Shown: positions 21,576-32,885, counted from the first letter of the stretch. The stretch: DNA of 64,000 bases from Campanula takesimana (GCA_026119855.1 JAOWBW010000025.1:1984001-2048000); one strand, 5' to 3'. A program made the numbers and translations. Notes: a model not told the origin generated them from the sequence alone.

Positions 21576-22892
21576 TTCTGGACCACTTCTGTTGTATGTT
21601 GACCTTAGAAAAACTTTGAGAGACCATAGGAGTCTGGGAAGAAAAGGACACCCGCCCTGTTTCTATCAAAGAAATCCGTGAGTCTGCCTATGCCTCAAAA
21701 GGAATGATCACAGTGAATGAGTTAAGAAAGGGAGCATAGACTTACTCCACCAAGGACTTGCCAACAGCTGCAGAAGAATTGGGGGAAGTTTATGACTCCA
21801 CGGAAATAAGTGTGTTAACCCGCTCTGGGCAAGTACACACAGAGAATCCCAAACCACACTCTTTTGCCAAAGAGGCGGGAGACGTGGATCTCGAAAAGGA
21901 AGACCCCGTCCTTACTCAACTGAAAAGGACCCAAGCTAACATATCCCTTTGGTCCCTCCTTACGTCGTCTTACCCACACAAGCTCAAGTTGGAGGAATGC
22001 CTGGCTCAAACCATGGTGCCCACCACGGCTACTCCCGAAGAAGACGTACAAATGATTGGAAGTATTCAATATGGAAACATCATAACCTTCACAGATTTGG
22101 ATCTACCCAAATTTGGAGCTAACCACAACGAGGCCTTTTATATCACGGTGCAATTGGCTGACCGCCGCCTCCCCCGGGTTCTAATTGACAACGGGTCCGC
22201 CATGAATGTCCTCCCTGCCAAGATGATGGGCTTACTTGGTCTTAAAGTTGAAAACCTGAAACCCTCCGCAATCACGGTCAAAGCCTATGACTCGACGGCA
22301 CGATCAGTCTTAGGAGTGGTTACCCAGGATCTTCTGTTTGGAAAACAAGTTGTGCCGACGGAATTCCAAGTGCTTGACATCCCTATCTCATTCACCGCTT
22401 TGTTGGGACGCCCGTGACTTCACAAGGTCAATGGAGTAGCTTCTACCCTCCACCAGTGCGTAAAATATGTGCAAGGGAACAACCTAACGGTCATCTATGG
22501 GGACAGTGTTACTATAGAAGGAACCAACGCCAACGGAATCCCTGTGTTGGAAATTAAACACGAGGAAAACAGTATGACCTTGACCGGCTTCACAGAAGTG
22601 CCTTCTGAGACCCATGTCTATTGTGTGGACCTCACGCTCCTGAAGGATAGGATTCCCCCCGCAATGAGAATGATTCGTTTGATGCACTACCTCCCGGGAC
22701 TTGGTCTCGGGAAGAAGCTCTAAGGAACTCACAAGATCGTCGAAATTAGGGAGCAAAAGACTCTCCATGGCTTGGGGTATAAGCCAAATCCCAAAGACCT
22801 CAAAATGGATAAGGAAATGGCCCGAAGAAAGAGCCAAGCAAGAACTCAAGGAGTCCCGTACAAAGCTCCTAACCTTGTCCATATACCTTTGA
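21576..22892 (+). pseudogene. pol: Element A pol: protease segment
   Basis: The gag frame of A continues here once C is removed. The retropepsin active site is DNGSAMNV near 22190 (Tat elements have D-N/T-G-S-A), followed by LLGLKVENLKPS. Stops near 21617, 21737, 22415 (TGA after GRP, where Trp is expected), 22721 and 22888 interrupt an otherwise readable frame. A frameshift near 22890 separates it from the next block. The enzyme would mature the gag-pol polyprotein. Confidence 0.8.
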
Positions 22893-22893
22893 T

Positions 22894-24774
22894 ATGAGCC
22901 GTTACTTTGTGAAGGGAGGAGTCCAAACCGAAGCCCCGGGGAAAAGGGAGCCAATGGTAATAAATTGGGACAAGCTTCAAGAGGACCTTATAAAATCCCG
23001 AGGGATGACCGCCAACCCCGTAAGGAGGACATTCCTAGACGTGCCCGAGATGCCCGGTCCCACCGAGATGGTGAAACAATTTGAGGTTTGGTCCATGGAA
23101 GGAAATGGCAAGAAAGAAGAACCCATCTTGGGTCGGTATGACAAATACGAATTTGGAGAGTGGGCTCCCAAGAAAGCCATAGAGGAAATCACGGATGACG
23201 AGTGGAATGGCGTGGTAATGCAAGGGTTATTTGGGGAAAAGTCGGTTGTGCTGGATTTGATCAATCTAGGGAAAGAAATTGTTGCTGCAATAGAGGACGG
23301 ATCCCCTGAGATTATCGACCCCTGCACCTTGGTTGGGCGAGATGACATGCCTCTGAAGAATTGGGTGACTCTCTCCGGACCAGTGGCTAGCAAAGAGGAA
23401 ATGACCACGAAACTTGGACTGGTTCCCCACCCCCTAGAGTCAGATGTCATAGGTTCTAATGTAGTCGAGTCTCCTCAATCCCTTGTCTTTGAGTTTGATT
23501 CTGTCTCCTCCAAGGGCCTCATGCCCGAGGATTATGAACTTGTGGCAAACGTTGTATTCCCTTTTACATTGAATGAAATGATAGACCTTTCCGAGTATCC
23601 CCTCATTGCCAACTTAATAGATGATAAATTAACTAACAATCTAAAAACGGTTAATGATGAATCACCTAATAATGAAGACACACTAAACGAACAATACATT
23701 AAAGAAATTTCAAAGCAGGTTATTGACCGAGAGGAGAACCGTGCCCAAGCTACCGAAGAGGTTTTGACTAAGGTTAATTTGGGGACCGCAGATGAGCCAA
23801 AAGAGACACAGATTGGTAGCTACTTCAGAGGGGCCGAGGGGAAAGACTTGGTTGAGTTACTCAAAGAATTTGTGGATGTCTTCGCTTGGTCCTATAAGGA
23901 CATGCCAGGGTTAGATGCCTCGATTATGGAGCACAAGATCCCCATAGATCCCAAAGTAAAACCAGTCAAGCAAAAGCTTCGATGAATCAAACCAGAGTGG
24001 TCTTTGCAAGTCAAAGAAGAGATTGAGAAATTGCTCTGAGTCGGCTTCATAATGGTGATAGAATATCCCTCGTGGCTTTCCAACATAGTGACAGTAATAA
24101 AGGCCAATGGAAAGGTCCGATGTTGTGTTGACTTTAGGGACCTCAACAAAGTGAGTCCCAAGGATGATTTCCCTCTCCCGAACATCGATATGCTTTTGGA
24201 CACGACCTCTAGTTTTAAGGTCAAATCCTTTGTGGACGGCTTCACCGGATACAATCAAATCAAAATGGCCGAAGAGGACCAAGAAAAGACCACTTTCACC
24301 ACCCCATGGGGGACCTTTTGCTATACCGTAATGCCTTTTGGGCTAAGGAATGCTGGGGCTACTTACCAAAGAGCCGCAACCGCACTTTTCCATGACATGA
24401 TCCACAAAGAAATAGAGGTGTATGTAGATGATATGATCGTCCATTCCAAAGGAACCGATGCGCAATACCTAATCGACCTAAGGAAGTTCTTTGATAGGTT
24501 GAGAAAGCACTCCATGAGGCTCAACCCGGCTAAATGCACTTTTGGGGTTTCCCGCGGTAAAGTTTTGGGATACATGGTCATCGAGCGTGGCATTGAAATC
24601 GACCCCAGAAAGGTCAAGGCAATTGTGGAGATGAGGCCACCCCGTACTCAAACGGAGGTGAAAGCTTTCATGGGACGGTTGCAGTACATTAGCCGTTTCA
24701 TAAATCAACTCACCCCCACGTGTGAGCCCATTTTCAAATTGTTGAGAAAAAAATGCCAAGGTCGAATGGAATAA
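22894..24774 (+). pseudogene. pol: Element A pol: linker and reverse transcriptase
   Basis: 22894-23985 is a 363-residue linker ending in DVFAWSYKDMPGLD, the usual entry to Tat RT. Two CGA-to-TGA type stops (near 23983 and 24037) precede the RT core: FRDLNKVSPKDDFPLPNID near 24133, TPWGTFCYTVMPFGL near 24300 and the catalytic YVDDMIVHSK at 24421. The palm, fingers and thumb are all readable. An extra A in the run near 24750 shifts the frame at the RT-RNase H junction. Confidence 0.88.
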
Positions 24775-25819
24775 GGAATGTTAAAGGGCCTTCGAGAAAA
24801 TCAAAGCCTATCTTACCCATCCGCCTATCTTTTGCCCTTCACAAAAGGATAAGCCTCTCTTGTTATACTTGACAGTGACAGATACATCGGTGGGAGCCAT
24901 GTTGGCCCAAGAGAAAAGGGATTCAAAGGTAGAGAATGCCATCTACTTTGTGATCCGAAAACTGCAAGGGAGCGAACTTAACTACCCCGCCATTGAAAAG
25001 ACGTGTGCCGGACTAGTATGGGTAGTGAGAAAATTGAAGCACTACATGAATTCCCACTCGATACAGCTCATCTCTAGAATAGATCGCATAAAGTGTTTGT
25101 TGGAAAAGCCTTCTCTGTCCATGAGACTCGCCAAATGGTCTTTCTTCCTAGCAGAATATGACATCATTCATGTGACGCGAAAAGCAATTAAGGGGAGAGT
25201 TAAGGCAGAACACATAGTAGATTTCCCTAGCAATGAGGAAAAGGAAGCTGACCCACAATTCCCCGATGAGGGGATATTTTCCCTCGAAGGCAAAAACAAA
25301 TGGCAACTATTCTTTGATGGCGCCGCAAACAAAAGGGGAAACGGCATTGGAATGCATTTGGTGGATCCAAAGGACGAATACACCCCCATTGCAATTAAAT
25401 TTAACTTCGATGTGACCAACAATGCCGCCGAATATGAGGCATGCACAGCCGGCTTAGAGGCCGCCCTGGAAAGGAACGTGAAAGAATTGGAGGTCTACGG
25501 GGATTCAGCCTTGATCATCAACCAAGTGTCTAACAAATGGAAGACGTTGGACCCGGGGCTACAAAAATACCATGCCCACATGGAGGAACTCATGGCCCAA
25601 TTCAAAGAAGCCAGTTTCCATTACCTGCCAAGGGATCAGAATCGTTTCGCGGATGCCTTGGCCACTTTGGCCTCCTTGGTGGAAATTCCCGAGGGAAAAT
25701 CGACAAAACCCTTCAGAGTGGGCAGAAAAGAGAATCCAGCCTACTGTTGTGAGATAGACAGGATCCCGGATAAGGTGGAAGAGCCATGGTACAACCAAAT
25801 TTACCAATTTCTCAAATAA
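24775..25819 (+). pseudogene. pol: Element A pol: RNase H plus archaeal-type RNase H
   Basis: After the A-run frameshift and a stop (CAA to TAA near 24781), the first, gypsy-type RNase H is seen at 24850-25220, with DTS in place of the usual first Asp motif and HIVDF at its end. The second, archaeal-type RNase H follows at about 25300-25680: LFFDGAANKRGNGIG, NNAAEYEACTAGLEAAL, YGDSALIINQV and RDQNRFADALATLASL, with its acidic residues in place. A duplicated RNase H is diagnostic for the Tat clade. Confidence 0.88.
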
Positions 25820-27059
25820 AGAGAAGTTTCCTTCACAAATGAGAAAGGAGAGTACAAGGATGGGATCAAAGCCAAAGGTATGGCAGCCCTCAAGTGGTTA
25901 GCATCTCACTATGTGATTTTGGGAGACATCTTGTACAAGAAACGCCATCAGGTCCTTCTCCTAAGATGCATAAACGCAAAGGAAGCGCAGGAACTCATGA
26001 AAGAAGTCCATAACGGAGTGTGTGGCCCCCATATGAATGCTCGGGCCCTAATGCAAGTCATCCTACGAATGGAGTATTTTTAGATCTCGATGGAGACCGA
26101 CTGCAGACAATTTGTGAAGAAATGTGATAAGTGTCAACGGTTTTCCAACCTTAATCACCTACCGCCTCATCATTTGTACTGCATGACAACCCCATAGCCT
26201 TTCTCAACTTGGGGCATCGACATCATTAGAAAAATTTACCCGCCTGGGAGCAACGGTCATGAATTCGTCTTGGTAGCCGTGGACTATTTCACGAAATGGG
26301 TCGAAGCCAAATCCTACAAGGTCTTAACCTCAAAGAAGGTTGCAGAATTTATGAAAGAGAACATCATGTGCCGTTACGAAGTCCCAAATGAGGTCATCAC
26401 TGATAATGGCTCACACTTTATGGGCGAGTGTGATCGACTGTTGGAAGAGTTTCGAGTCACCTGCCAAAAGTCCTCCCCTTACATGCCTCAAACCAATGGT
26501 TCGGTAGAAGCCGCTAACAAAACACTTGAGAGAATTAACAAAAGGATGGCAACACGGGGTAAGGATTGGCCCAAAAAGCTGGATCTAGCATTATAGGGCT
26601 ACCGAACGTCAGTTAGAACGGCTACCAGAGTAACCCCCTTTGCTCTGACTTACGGGATGGAAGCCATGCTCCCAGCCGAATCGGAAGTCCCGTCTCTGAG
26701 GATTCTATTGGAAAATGAAATCCATGAGGTAGATTGGCTCCGAAGTCGGCACGAAGAATTGAACTTGCTAGATGAACGCCGTTTGAAAGCCATGGAACAC
26801 ATCCGCGCTTACCAAGGGAGAATGGCATGAGCCTTTGAAAATAAAGTTAAGCCCCGACAAATTCGGATAGGAGACTTAGTTCTCAAAGAAAAACCCCCGG
26901 GAAGGTCTAATCCCGATGGAAAGTGGGAACCCGTATGGATTGGTCCCTTTATAGTGCAAGAGATTTTTTTGGGAGGAACAATGAGACTCGCAGATTTGGA
27001 TGGGAATCCCTTCATGCAACCGGTCAACGGTGATAAGCTTCATCTCTACTTTATTTAGA
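25820..27059 (+). pseudogene. pol: Element A pol: integrase (several stops)
   Basis: Zinc-binding domain with VHNGVCGPHMNARAL near 26008 and CDKCQR near 26124; catalytic core with WGIDII near 26212, VDYFTKWVEAK near 26279, ITDNGSHFMG near 26397 and NGSVEAANKTLERI near 26500 (catalytic Glu); C-terminal domain to GDKLHLYFI at 27057. No chromodomain. In-frame stops at about 26081, 26197, 26594 and 26828 all fit Trp (TGG) to TAG or Arg (CGA) to TGA change. Confidence 0.87.
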
Positions 27060-27097
27060 AAAAAAGGGGGGGGGGAGTGCTAAAAGAATATACCCAC

Positions 27098-27127
27098 CTA
27101 GATTGAAAACCCGTTTGGGTGGTCTAG
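27098..27127 (+). other. Element A post-integrase hairpin alpha
   Basis: CTAGA (27098-27102) pairs with TCTAG (27123-27127) around an inner ACCC/GGGT stem (27109-27120). Downstream is an A-rich stretch, then AGGGTCGCACCAGAA. Element F has the same module at 39525-39552 and 40173-40202 with changed but still complementary stems. Confidence 0.6.
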
Positions 27128-27166
27128 AGAAAAAACAGGGTCGCACCAGAAATTCATGAAAATGAA

Positions 27167-27214
27167 CTACGAAGACCTGAGCCCCTTAGTCCTATTTGTA
27201 AGAGGGGAACGTAG
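27167..27214 (+). other. Element A hairpin beta, first copy
   Basis: CTACG (27167-27171) can pair with CGTAG (27210-27214); inside it CCCCT (27182-27186) pairs with AGGGG (27203-27207). The counterpart in F keeps CTACG/CGTAG while the inner stem is CCTC/GAGG. Confidence 0.65.
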
Positions 27215-27446
27215 GCAGCCGATTATCAGTCCGATCTAAAAAATGAATAAAATTCAAATTCGGTTCCTAGAAAAGGCTTCATACAAATGCAAACTGAAAA
27301 TCAGAGATAGGTAACCATTGCCACCGCAGTTAAAACACTTCTTTGATGAGTTCAAGCATGGTAATACTCTCGACTCAATGACATGATAAAATACAAATAA
27401 AACACTAAAATAAACTAATGTGTCTGCAATGGAAATGGGTGGATGC

Positions 27447-28960
27447 TTAGGACATAGGGCCATCAACGCTCCTCACTTGTCCACTTTTTTTCTTTTGGCT
27501 TCTCCGAGTCTTCTTTTTCTTGATATCAAAGAGCTCGATCTCCCTCCTTCCAAGGTCAGGAGCTCTTCCAGCCTCCTCAAAAAGTCCGGCCGTCCTTAAA
27601 GCCGTATCAACCGCAGCCCTAGCTCGGAGATCCTCCATCCATACCCCAATCCTTGGCACCATGGCCCTTCTCCTGTCAGCCATGATATGATAGTCTTCAA
27701 CGATATCCCCAGTATGGTTGTGGCCGTACGCCACGGCCTCGGTCTCTCTCAGAGTCCTACTAGCGCCATGCTCCCTTCCAAGAATAGCCTCACGCCTCTC
27801 CTCAATAAGCCTCTGAGTCTGCCCCATAGTCTGTTCATACCAATCCAAGTAAGCTGTGGTTAAGATCGTGCTAGCTACACTCCTGAGAAGTATCCAAGCC
27901 AGAAAGAGGGAATACGTCCACGACCGAGTAAGGAATGAAATGGTGGATGAATCCCACATAGATAATGGCAAAGGTCTTAAGTGCTAACACCCAACCACTC
28001 CGACAAGGGAATCTGCAGTAATCCAAACTGTCTAAGAACCAGCGAAGGGATATAGAAAGATGATCCCAAAAGTCCCGACACCTAAACAATAGGAGAGCCA
28101 TCTTGACGCTCCCTTACGGAGCCAATGCGCCAATGCGAGACCCGCCAGTGGATTTGTGAGGTCTGGAGCCAAACCATGTACGCCTTCCAATCACCCCGAG
28201 CAAAATCCAAAAGAATGCACCTCAAAGAATAGGACCACGGTTTGTGGGAAAGAGGAGCCTCGGGCATGGCCATCAACCTTTCCCTTAGCCACATGGTGAG
28301 AAGAGCGGGGTTACCTCCGCGCATGAAACCATCACCTAAAGCCAGGCGGTCCATGCCATGAAAAGTTTCTCCCAAGATTAAGGGGACGATATCTTTCCCC
28401 GCAAGACATTCCTCGAGAACACTCAACAGGACCCTGTGGCAAGTACCCTTAGAGCCAACCATGTAGAAAAAGGAGAGAATGCACAACTCGAAAGCATTCC
28501 AAGAAAACTCATCGGTTCGATCCATGAACCTCTCAAGAAGGTCCGAGATGTCAATAAAGGTATGATTAAGGACCATGCATTGAGCCTCTTCTAAAGGAAT
28601 ACCAAGAAGAGTGACCAACTTTTCAACACACATCATGTCACTAATCGAAGGGAGAGCAATGACTTATGTGTCCATTCCCCCCACCAAAGCCTTGAAATCC
28701 TCGTAATTTGGAGTGATTTCATTGTAAGAAAAGCAATGCACGTGCCTCTGGGTATCCCAAAAAGACACAACGGCCCTCAAAAGCTCAAGATCTGGGATGA
28801 ATTCCTTGAGAGACCAAAGGGAATTAAGCCTAAATTTGGCTCAAAAAATGTCCTTGTTCTCCCTCATATGATGCCGCATCCAAAGCCTGAGGTTGCCCTC
28901 AAAGCATTCTCGATCAATTTTGGACAATTTTGGAGGTTTCTCCATACGAAAAGGCTCCAT
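27447..28960 (-). pseudogene. Element A antisense ORF (DUF7745-like)
   Basis: Read on the - strand from an ATG at 28960 (MEPFRMEKPPKLSKID), a coherent protein runs through an in-frame TGA near 28840, FWDTQRHVHCFSYNEITPN near 28767, a TAA near 28671 and an open stretch 28636-28082 containing VPLILGETFHGMDRL and GNPALLTMWLRERL. Two frameshifts follow; the last open part, 27971-27447, ends in a Lys/Arg-rich tail. The pattern matches from memory the plant DUF7745 family (FWD...F motif, then P.LL.ET...L, then W). Tat elements such as Retand and Grande are known for extra ORFs after pol, some antisense. Function unknown. Confidence 0.7.
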
Positions 28961-29079
28961 GGAAAGAAAAACTTCGAAGGACGAAAGAAAGAAACCGCTT
29001 CTGGACGTCAGACTAAGCCACTTAAGAAGATGACCAGACCCAGGACTAAATTCAAAGCAAAAAGCGCACCCACTGCCCC

Positions 29080-29091
29080 AGCCGTACGGCT
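29080..29091. repeat. Element A palindrome AGCCGTACGGCT
   Basis: Perfect 12 bp palindrome. Further copies: 30966-30977 (one end mismatched), 31000-31011 and 31889-31900 (in the LTR), with degenerate ones near 463 and 1080. Confidence 0.75.
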
Positions 29092-29251
29092 GCTTTGGCC
29101 CTAACAGAATTAATGATTTCTTGTTGGAAGGTTGGCTTTATTCACAACCCCAACCATATCATAAATGACCAGATATTTGCCCTCCCTTGACTCATGCAAC
29201 ATGAATTTGAAACCTAGGTGGTCCCATTGTGACGTAAGCCCATTGACTCTA

Positions 29252-29430
29252 TACCCGGCAGTTTGTAAGCCCGTTTTTGCCTAAAATACCCGACAGTTTG
29301 TAAGCTCGTTTTTGCCTAAAATGTCCCCGGCAGTTTGTAAGACCGTTTTTGCCTAAAATACCCGGCAGTTTGTAAGCCCGTTTTTTTGCCTAAAAATACT
29401 CGGCAGTTTGTAAGCCCGTTTTTGCTTAGA
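29252..29430 (+). repeat. Element A tandem array 1 (35-38 bp x 5)
   Basis: Units contain CAGTTTGTAAGCCCG followed by a T-run and GCCTAAAA; CAGTTTG starts at 29259, 29294, 29331, 29366 and 29404. Confidence 0.9.
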
Positions 29431-29434
29431 AATC

Positions 29435-29594
29435 TTAGGCCGTCCTTGACATAAGCCCATTAAGAATTATGAAAAATGTTGCCCTATAGAACATTAGGCC
29501 GTCCTTGACATAAGCCCAGTAAGAATTATGAAAAATGTTCCCCTAGCGAACATTAGGCCGTCCTTGACATAAGCCCAGTAAACCCTTAGGTTTA
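29435..29594 (+). repeat. Element A tandem array 2 (59 bp x about 2.5)
   Basis: Units start AGGCCGTCCTTGACATAAG at 29437, 29496 and 29555. The GTAAGCCC/ATAAGCCC core links it to array 1 and GGCCGTCCTT links it to array 3. Confidence 0.88.
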
Positions 29595-29930
29595 GAAAAC
29601 CTTGTTCCCGGCCGTCCTTAGTGGGACATAAGACCAGTTTTCCCATCGAGCTCCCCAAAGGTGGAATTGACCCAAGTCAAACCTTGACTCAGAATAGTCA
29701 TCATGGGTTGAAACCCTTGTCCCCGGCCGTCCTTAGTGGGACATAAGACCAGTTTTCCCGTCGAGCTCCCCAAAGGTGGAATTGACCCAAGTCAAACCTT
29801 GACTCAAAATAGTCATTATACGTTGAAACCCTTGTCCCCAGCCGTCCTTAGTGGGACATAAGACCAGTTGCCTCGTCAAACTTCCCAAAGATGGAGTTAA
29901 CTCAAGCCAAGGCCCATAACGGTCATTTTA
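29595..29930 (+). repeat. Element A tandem array 3 (115 bp x about 2.8)
   Basis: GCCGTCCTTAGTGGGACATA recurs at 29611, 29726 and 29841, spacing exactly 115 bp. Confidence 0.88.
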
Positions 29931-29975
29931 GGTTAAGGAAACCTTTGTCTCAGTAGTCCAAAATAACCTAAGACC

Positions 29976-30590
29976 ATTTCCTTATAAGTCAACCCTCTCC
30001 ATAGAGCCAAGTTGACCATGTCCCGCCTTTGACCCCGAGAGTCACGCCTTTTCCTTGTAAGTCAACCCTCTCCATAGAGCCAAGTTGACCATGTCCCGCC
30101 TCTGACCTCGAGAGTCACGCCCATTCCTTGTAAGTCAACCCTCTCCATAGAGCCAAGTTGACCATGGCCTACCTCTGACCCGCCGAGAGTCATGCCCATT
30201 TCATGTAAGTCAACCCTCTCCATAGATCCAAGTTGACCATATCTCGCCTCTGACCCCGAAAGTCACGCCTTTGCCTTGCAAGTCAACCCTCTCCCATAGA
30301 GCCAAGTTGACCATGTCCTGCCTCTGACCCACCAAGAGTCACGCCCATTTCGTGTAAGTCAACCCTCTCCCATAGAGCCAAGTTGACCATGTCCCACCTC
30401 TGACCCACCGAGAGTCACGCCCATTTCGTGTAAGTCAACCCTCTCCATAGAGCCAAGTTGACCATGTCCCGCCTCTGACCCGCCGAGAGTCACACCCATT
30501 TCGTGTAAGTCAACCCTCTCCATAGAGCCAAGTTGACCATGTCCCGCCTCTGAACTCGCCAAGAGTCATGCCCGTTCCCCTAGGAGAGGA
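29976..30590 (+). repeat. Element A tandem array 4 (73-76 bp x 8)
   Basis: GTCAACCCTCTCC starts at 29988, 30061, 30134, 30209, 30282, 30358, 30434 and 30509. Units of 75-76 bp near the right end give an accidental repeated open frame on the - strand; I do not count it as a gene. Confidence 0.93.
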
Positions 30591-30652
30591 TAACAGATAT
30601 CCACCTAGCCCTTAGGTTTGAGTAGCCTTAAAATCTCTCACCCCTCCCTGAA

Positions 30653-30690
30653 CTACGTTAGGCTTGATTCCCCGCAAATGGGATACGTAG
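30653..30690 (+). other. Element A hairpin beta, second copy
   Basis: CTACG (30653-30657) ... CGTAG (30686-30690) with inner TCCC (30669-30672) / GGGA (30680-30683). Lies between tandem array 4 and the 3' LTR, like the second copy in F. Confidence 0.65.
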
Positions 30691-31059
30691 GAATCCTATA
30701 CCCCTAGGTCCAGCCATGCAAACCAAAATCGTTCAAGCCGTCCTCCCATCAGATTGGGATGCTTATTTTTATCGACAACCCCGCTTTTTCAAAGCAACAT
30801 TGCCGAGGGGTCTGTAAGTACCCCAATCTGAAATTGACCAACTTAGAGGAATTCTTAGTACCATTCAGTGATAAACTGATAGGCTGGGACCTCACTAAGA
30901 TAAACCTAAAATTCCAGGACTGCTCTAGAATTAAACATGGAAAAATCCAAAAGCTCGCCAGGCTGAGCCGTACGGATGGTTTGGACACGGGAGAGCCCTA
31001 GCCGTACGGCTACCATAGGTACCATCAGTCCTTATAAATTAAGACCCTTGCTGATCATT

Positions 31060-31075
31060 TTAGGGGGGAGAAATT
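31060..31075 (+). other. Element A polypurine tract
   Basis: TTAGGGGGGAGAAATT, the only strong purine run before the 3' LTR; it sets the LTR start at TGTTTGAG (31076). Confidence 0.6.
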
Positions 31076-32281
31076 TGTTTGAGAGAGCCAAAGCTCTTCA
31101 GGAAGCATACCAGAATAGAGTGATCACCACATTTGAGTGAAAAGAGAGAAAGAAGATAGGTCCAAACCAAAATTGGTGAAGCCTCCTCCTCATCTTTCTT
31201 CATCTCCAATATTACATTTTTGCTTCTTGTTAAATAATATACATTTGGAACCAACCCTTTAAATGCATGGTGCCCTTCATGTTCTATGCATGATGATGGG
31301 TTACAAACCATAGGATAGCCTAAGGCTTGTTATGATTTATGCATCTTTAATACATTGTCTTTATATTTATGCACCTTTACATTATGTCTTTAAATATGTG
31401 TCATTTACTTTAAAGTCTTTGCATTTATGTTGAATAAATGAGGGAATGATCAAGTTTGGGTGATAAAGTTGCAATCTTTATCATCCAAACCTTGAGTCAA
31501 CCTCAAAATGTCCCTTTAATGATAAAGATTCAATCTTTACCCATCAAAGGTTGATTTTTGGATGTCCCAATACCCTTCCTTGGAAGAATCATCCATTTGG
31601 ATATTAAAGTTTCCATCTTTAACCATCTAAATGGTGATCTTGGCTCAAAAGCCATGACCATCACCTTTTCTCAATTATTCCCCAATGATTTCCTTGATCA
31701 CACCCAAAATCCTTGTTTTGGTGTCTAATCTAGTGATCAATGGCATAGGGATGATTTAATTAATGTTTTGTTGCAAGAAAATAACTGGAAATGATCAAAC
31801 AGTCCAGTTTCCAGCAGAATGCTCTGCTTCTGCCTGGAACTGGACTGATTCCTGGGAATCTGTTAAAATTCCCAGGAAGACCCTCCATAGCCGTACGGCT
31901 ACTTTGTCCAAGGGGCACATTTCCAGTCTAGTCCCCCTTTTATCCAGAATGCTAATAAAATAACCCTTTCTGTCAAATATTTAACTGTTTTCTGGTAAAG
32001 TCAGTTTCTCCCATTTTCAAAGAACACACACACACACACACACACTTGCACAATTTTAACAAATTCTAGGGAGACTCGGTTTCTTCCGAGGCACTTTGGG
32101 TGAACTACCGGTTGAGTTCTTCCCAAAGCATAACCTGACCTCCGAATCCTTTGTCTCTAACCATTTTTCATTAAGTTTGGGTTCAAAAGTAAACTAACGT
32201 GGCGACTCCGTTGAATGTTGATAAGATCCCGTATTTGATTCTCGAGGGAAAAAAGTCCCTTTTTCCCGCGGGTATCTCACA
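31076..32281 (+). repeat. Element A 3' LTR
   Basis: 1206 bp from TGTTTGAG to CTCACA; ends are near-inverted (TGT..GAG / CTCACA). From 31426 it aligns to 1-846. Contains AGCCGTACGGCT at 31889 and an (AC)n run at about 32023-32045. The exact start rests on the purine tract because the 5' copy is cut. Confidence 0.85.
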
Positions 32282-32289
32282 ATGTGTAG

Positions 32290-32505
32290 GTATGGGTATA
32301 CGAGATGTTCAACGTTGCCCCCTTTCAGTTTGAGATTAGCGACAACAAGGCCGTTCCCATCATGTCTTAATAGGGCAAGAGTAATAGGAATGTGCCCAAG
32401 AAGACCAAGGACCAGAGGACTGTGGACGCCACAGAGTTGAGGAGGATGCTCGCCGGGCCGATGCCTGTTGGAGTGAGGCTTTACCCGTGGAGTGAAGCCA
32501 ATGAA
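32290..32505 (+). pseudogene. Plant-mobile-domain-like gene, copy 1 (one exon left)
   Basis: Encodes VWVYEMFNVAPFQ and VPKKTKDQRTVDATELR, matching the exon at 33477 of copy 2, with two stops (TAATAG). It begins right after an intron end (ATGTGTAG), and the LTR of element A joins 8 bp upstream of the exon, so A inserted in the intron. Homology to copy 2 ends at GAAGCCAATGA. The plant mobile domain family (MAIN/MAIL1 and transposon-borne relatives) is the best match from memory. Confidence 0.7.
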
Positions 32506-32885
32506 TATTACAACTTTGAAAAACAACAATTTCAAAAGTATGCACGTGGGTAGCTGCAAGAAATAAAAACATGCAAAATTAATAAAGCTCATAAATTGTC
32601 ATCAACAAAATCAATCAAAAATATCGCACAAACAAAGATAAGATAAATACCACAACAACAAAAACAAATTTTCTTTCTCATATTTATATTTCCATGCAAA
32701 GACTATATGCATTCTTTTATTAAAAGTGATTAAAAAGTATTTATATTATTAATTATGGAGTAGAAGGAAAGGAAACTAAAAAGACATGAACAAAATTCAT
32801 TCAAACATAAATACTCCTATATCTTTCAAATTCTTGGGTGGTTATGTATGAATGTTTAAAGTATCTTTTAATGAATGTCTAATGG
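32506..32885. other. AT-rich spacer between the two gene copies
   Basis: No frame, repeat or regulatory site I can support. Confidence 0.5.

Larger units (their letters stand above)
1..32281 (+). mobile_element. Element A: decayed Tat/Retand-like Ty3/gypsy LTR retrotransposon (5' end off-window)
   Basis: Bases 1-846 recur at 31426-32281 with about 25 differences by eye, so they are the two LTRs of one element. Between them lie, in order, a primer-binding site, a long leader, gag, protease, reverse transcriptase, two RNase H domains, integrase, an antisense ORF, tandem repeats and a purine tract. RT-RNase H-archaeal-type RNase H-integrase without chromodomain is the hallmark of the Tat clade; the antisense ORF plus 3' tandem repeats recall Retand (recalled from literature). 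Elements B and C are inserted in it. Coding frames carry many stops and several frameshifts, so it is dead. Right flank after the LTR is ATGTG; the matching duplication should lie just left of the off-window LTR start. Confidence 0.9.

Noticed and set aside
30359..30562. Repeated 25-residue open frame on the - strand
   Set aside because: It is the 75 bp tandem unit read in an open frame; no start context or homology beyond the repeat.
29252..30590. CRISPR-like direct repeats
   Set aside because: Units abut or vary throughout with no constant repeat and unique spacers, and this is plant DNA.
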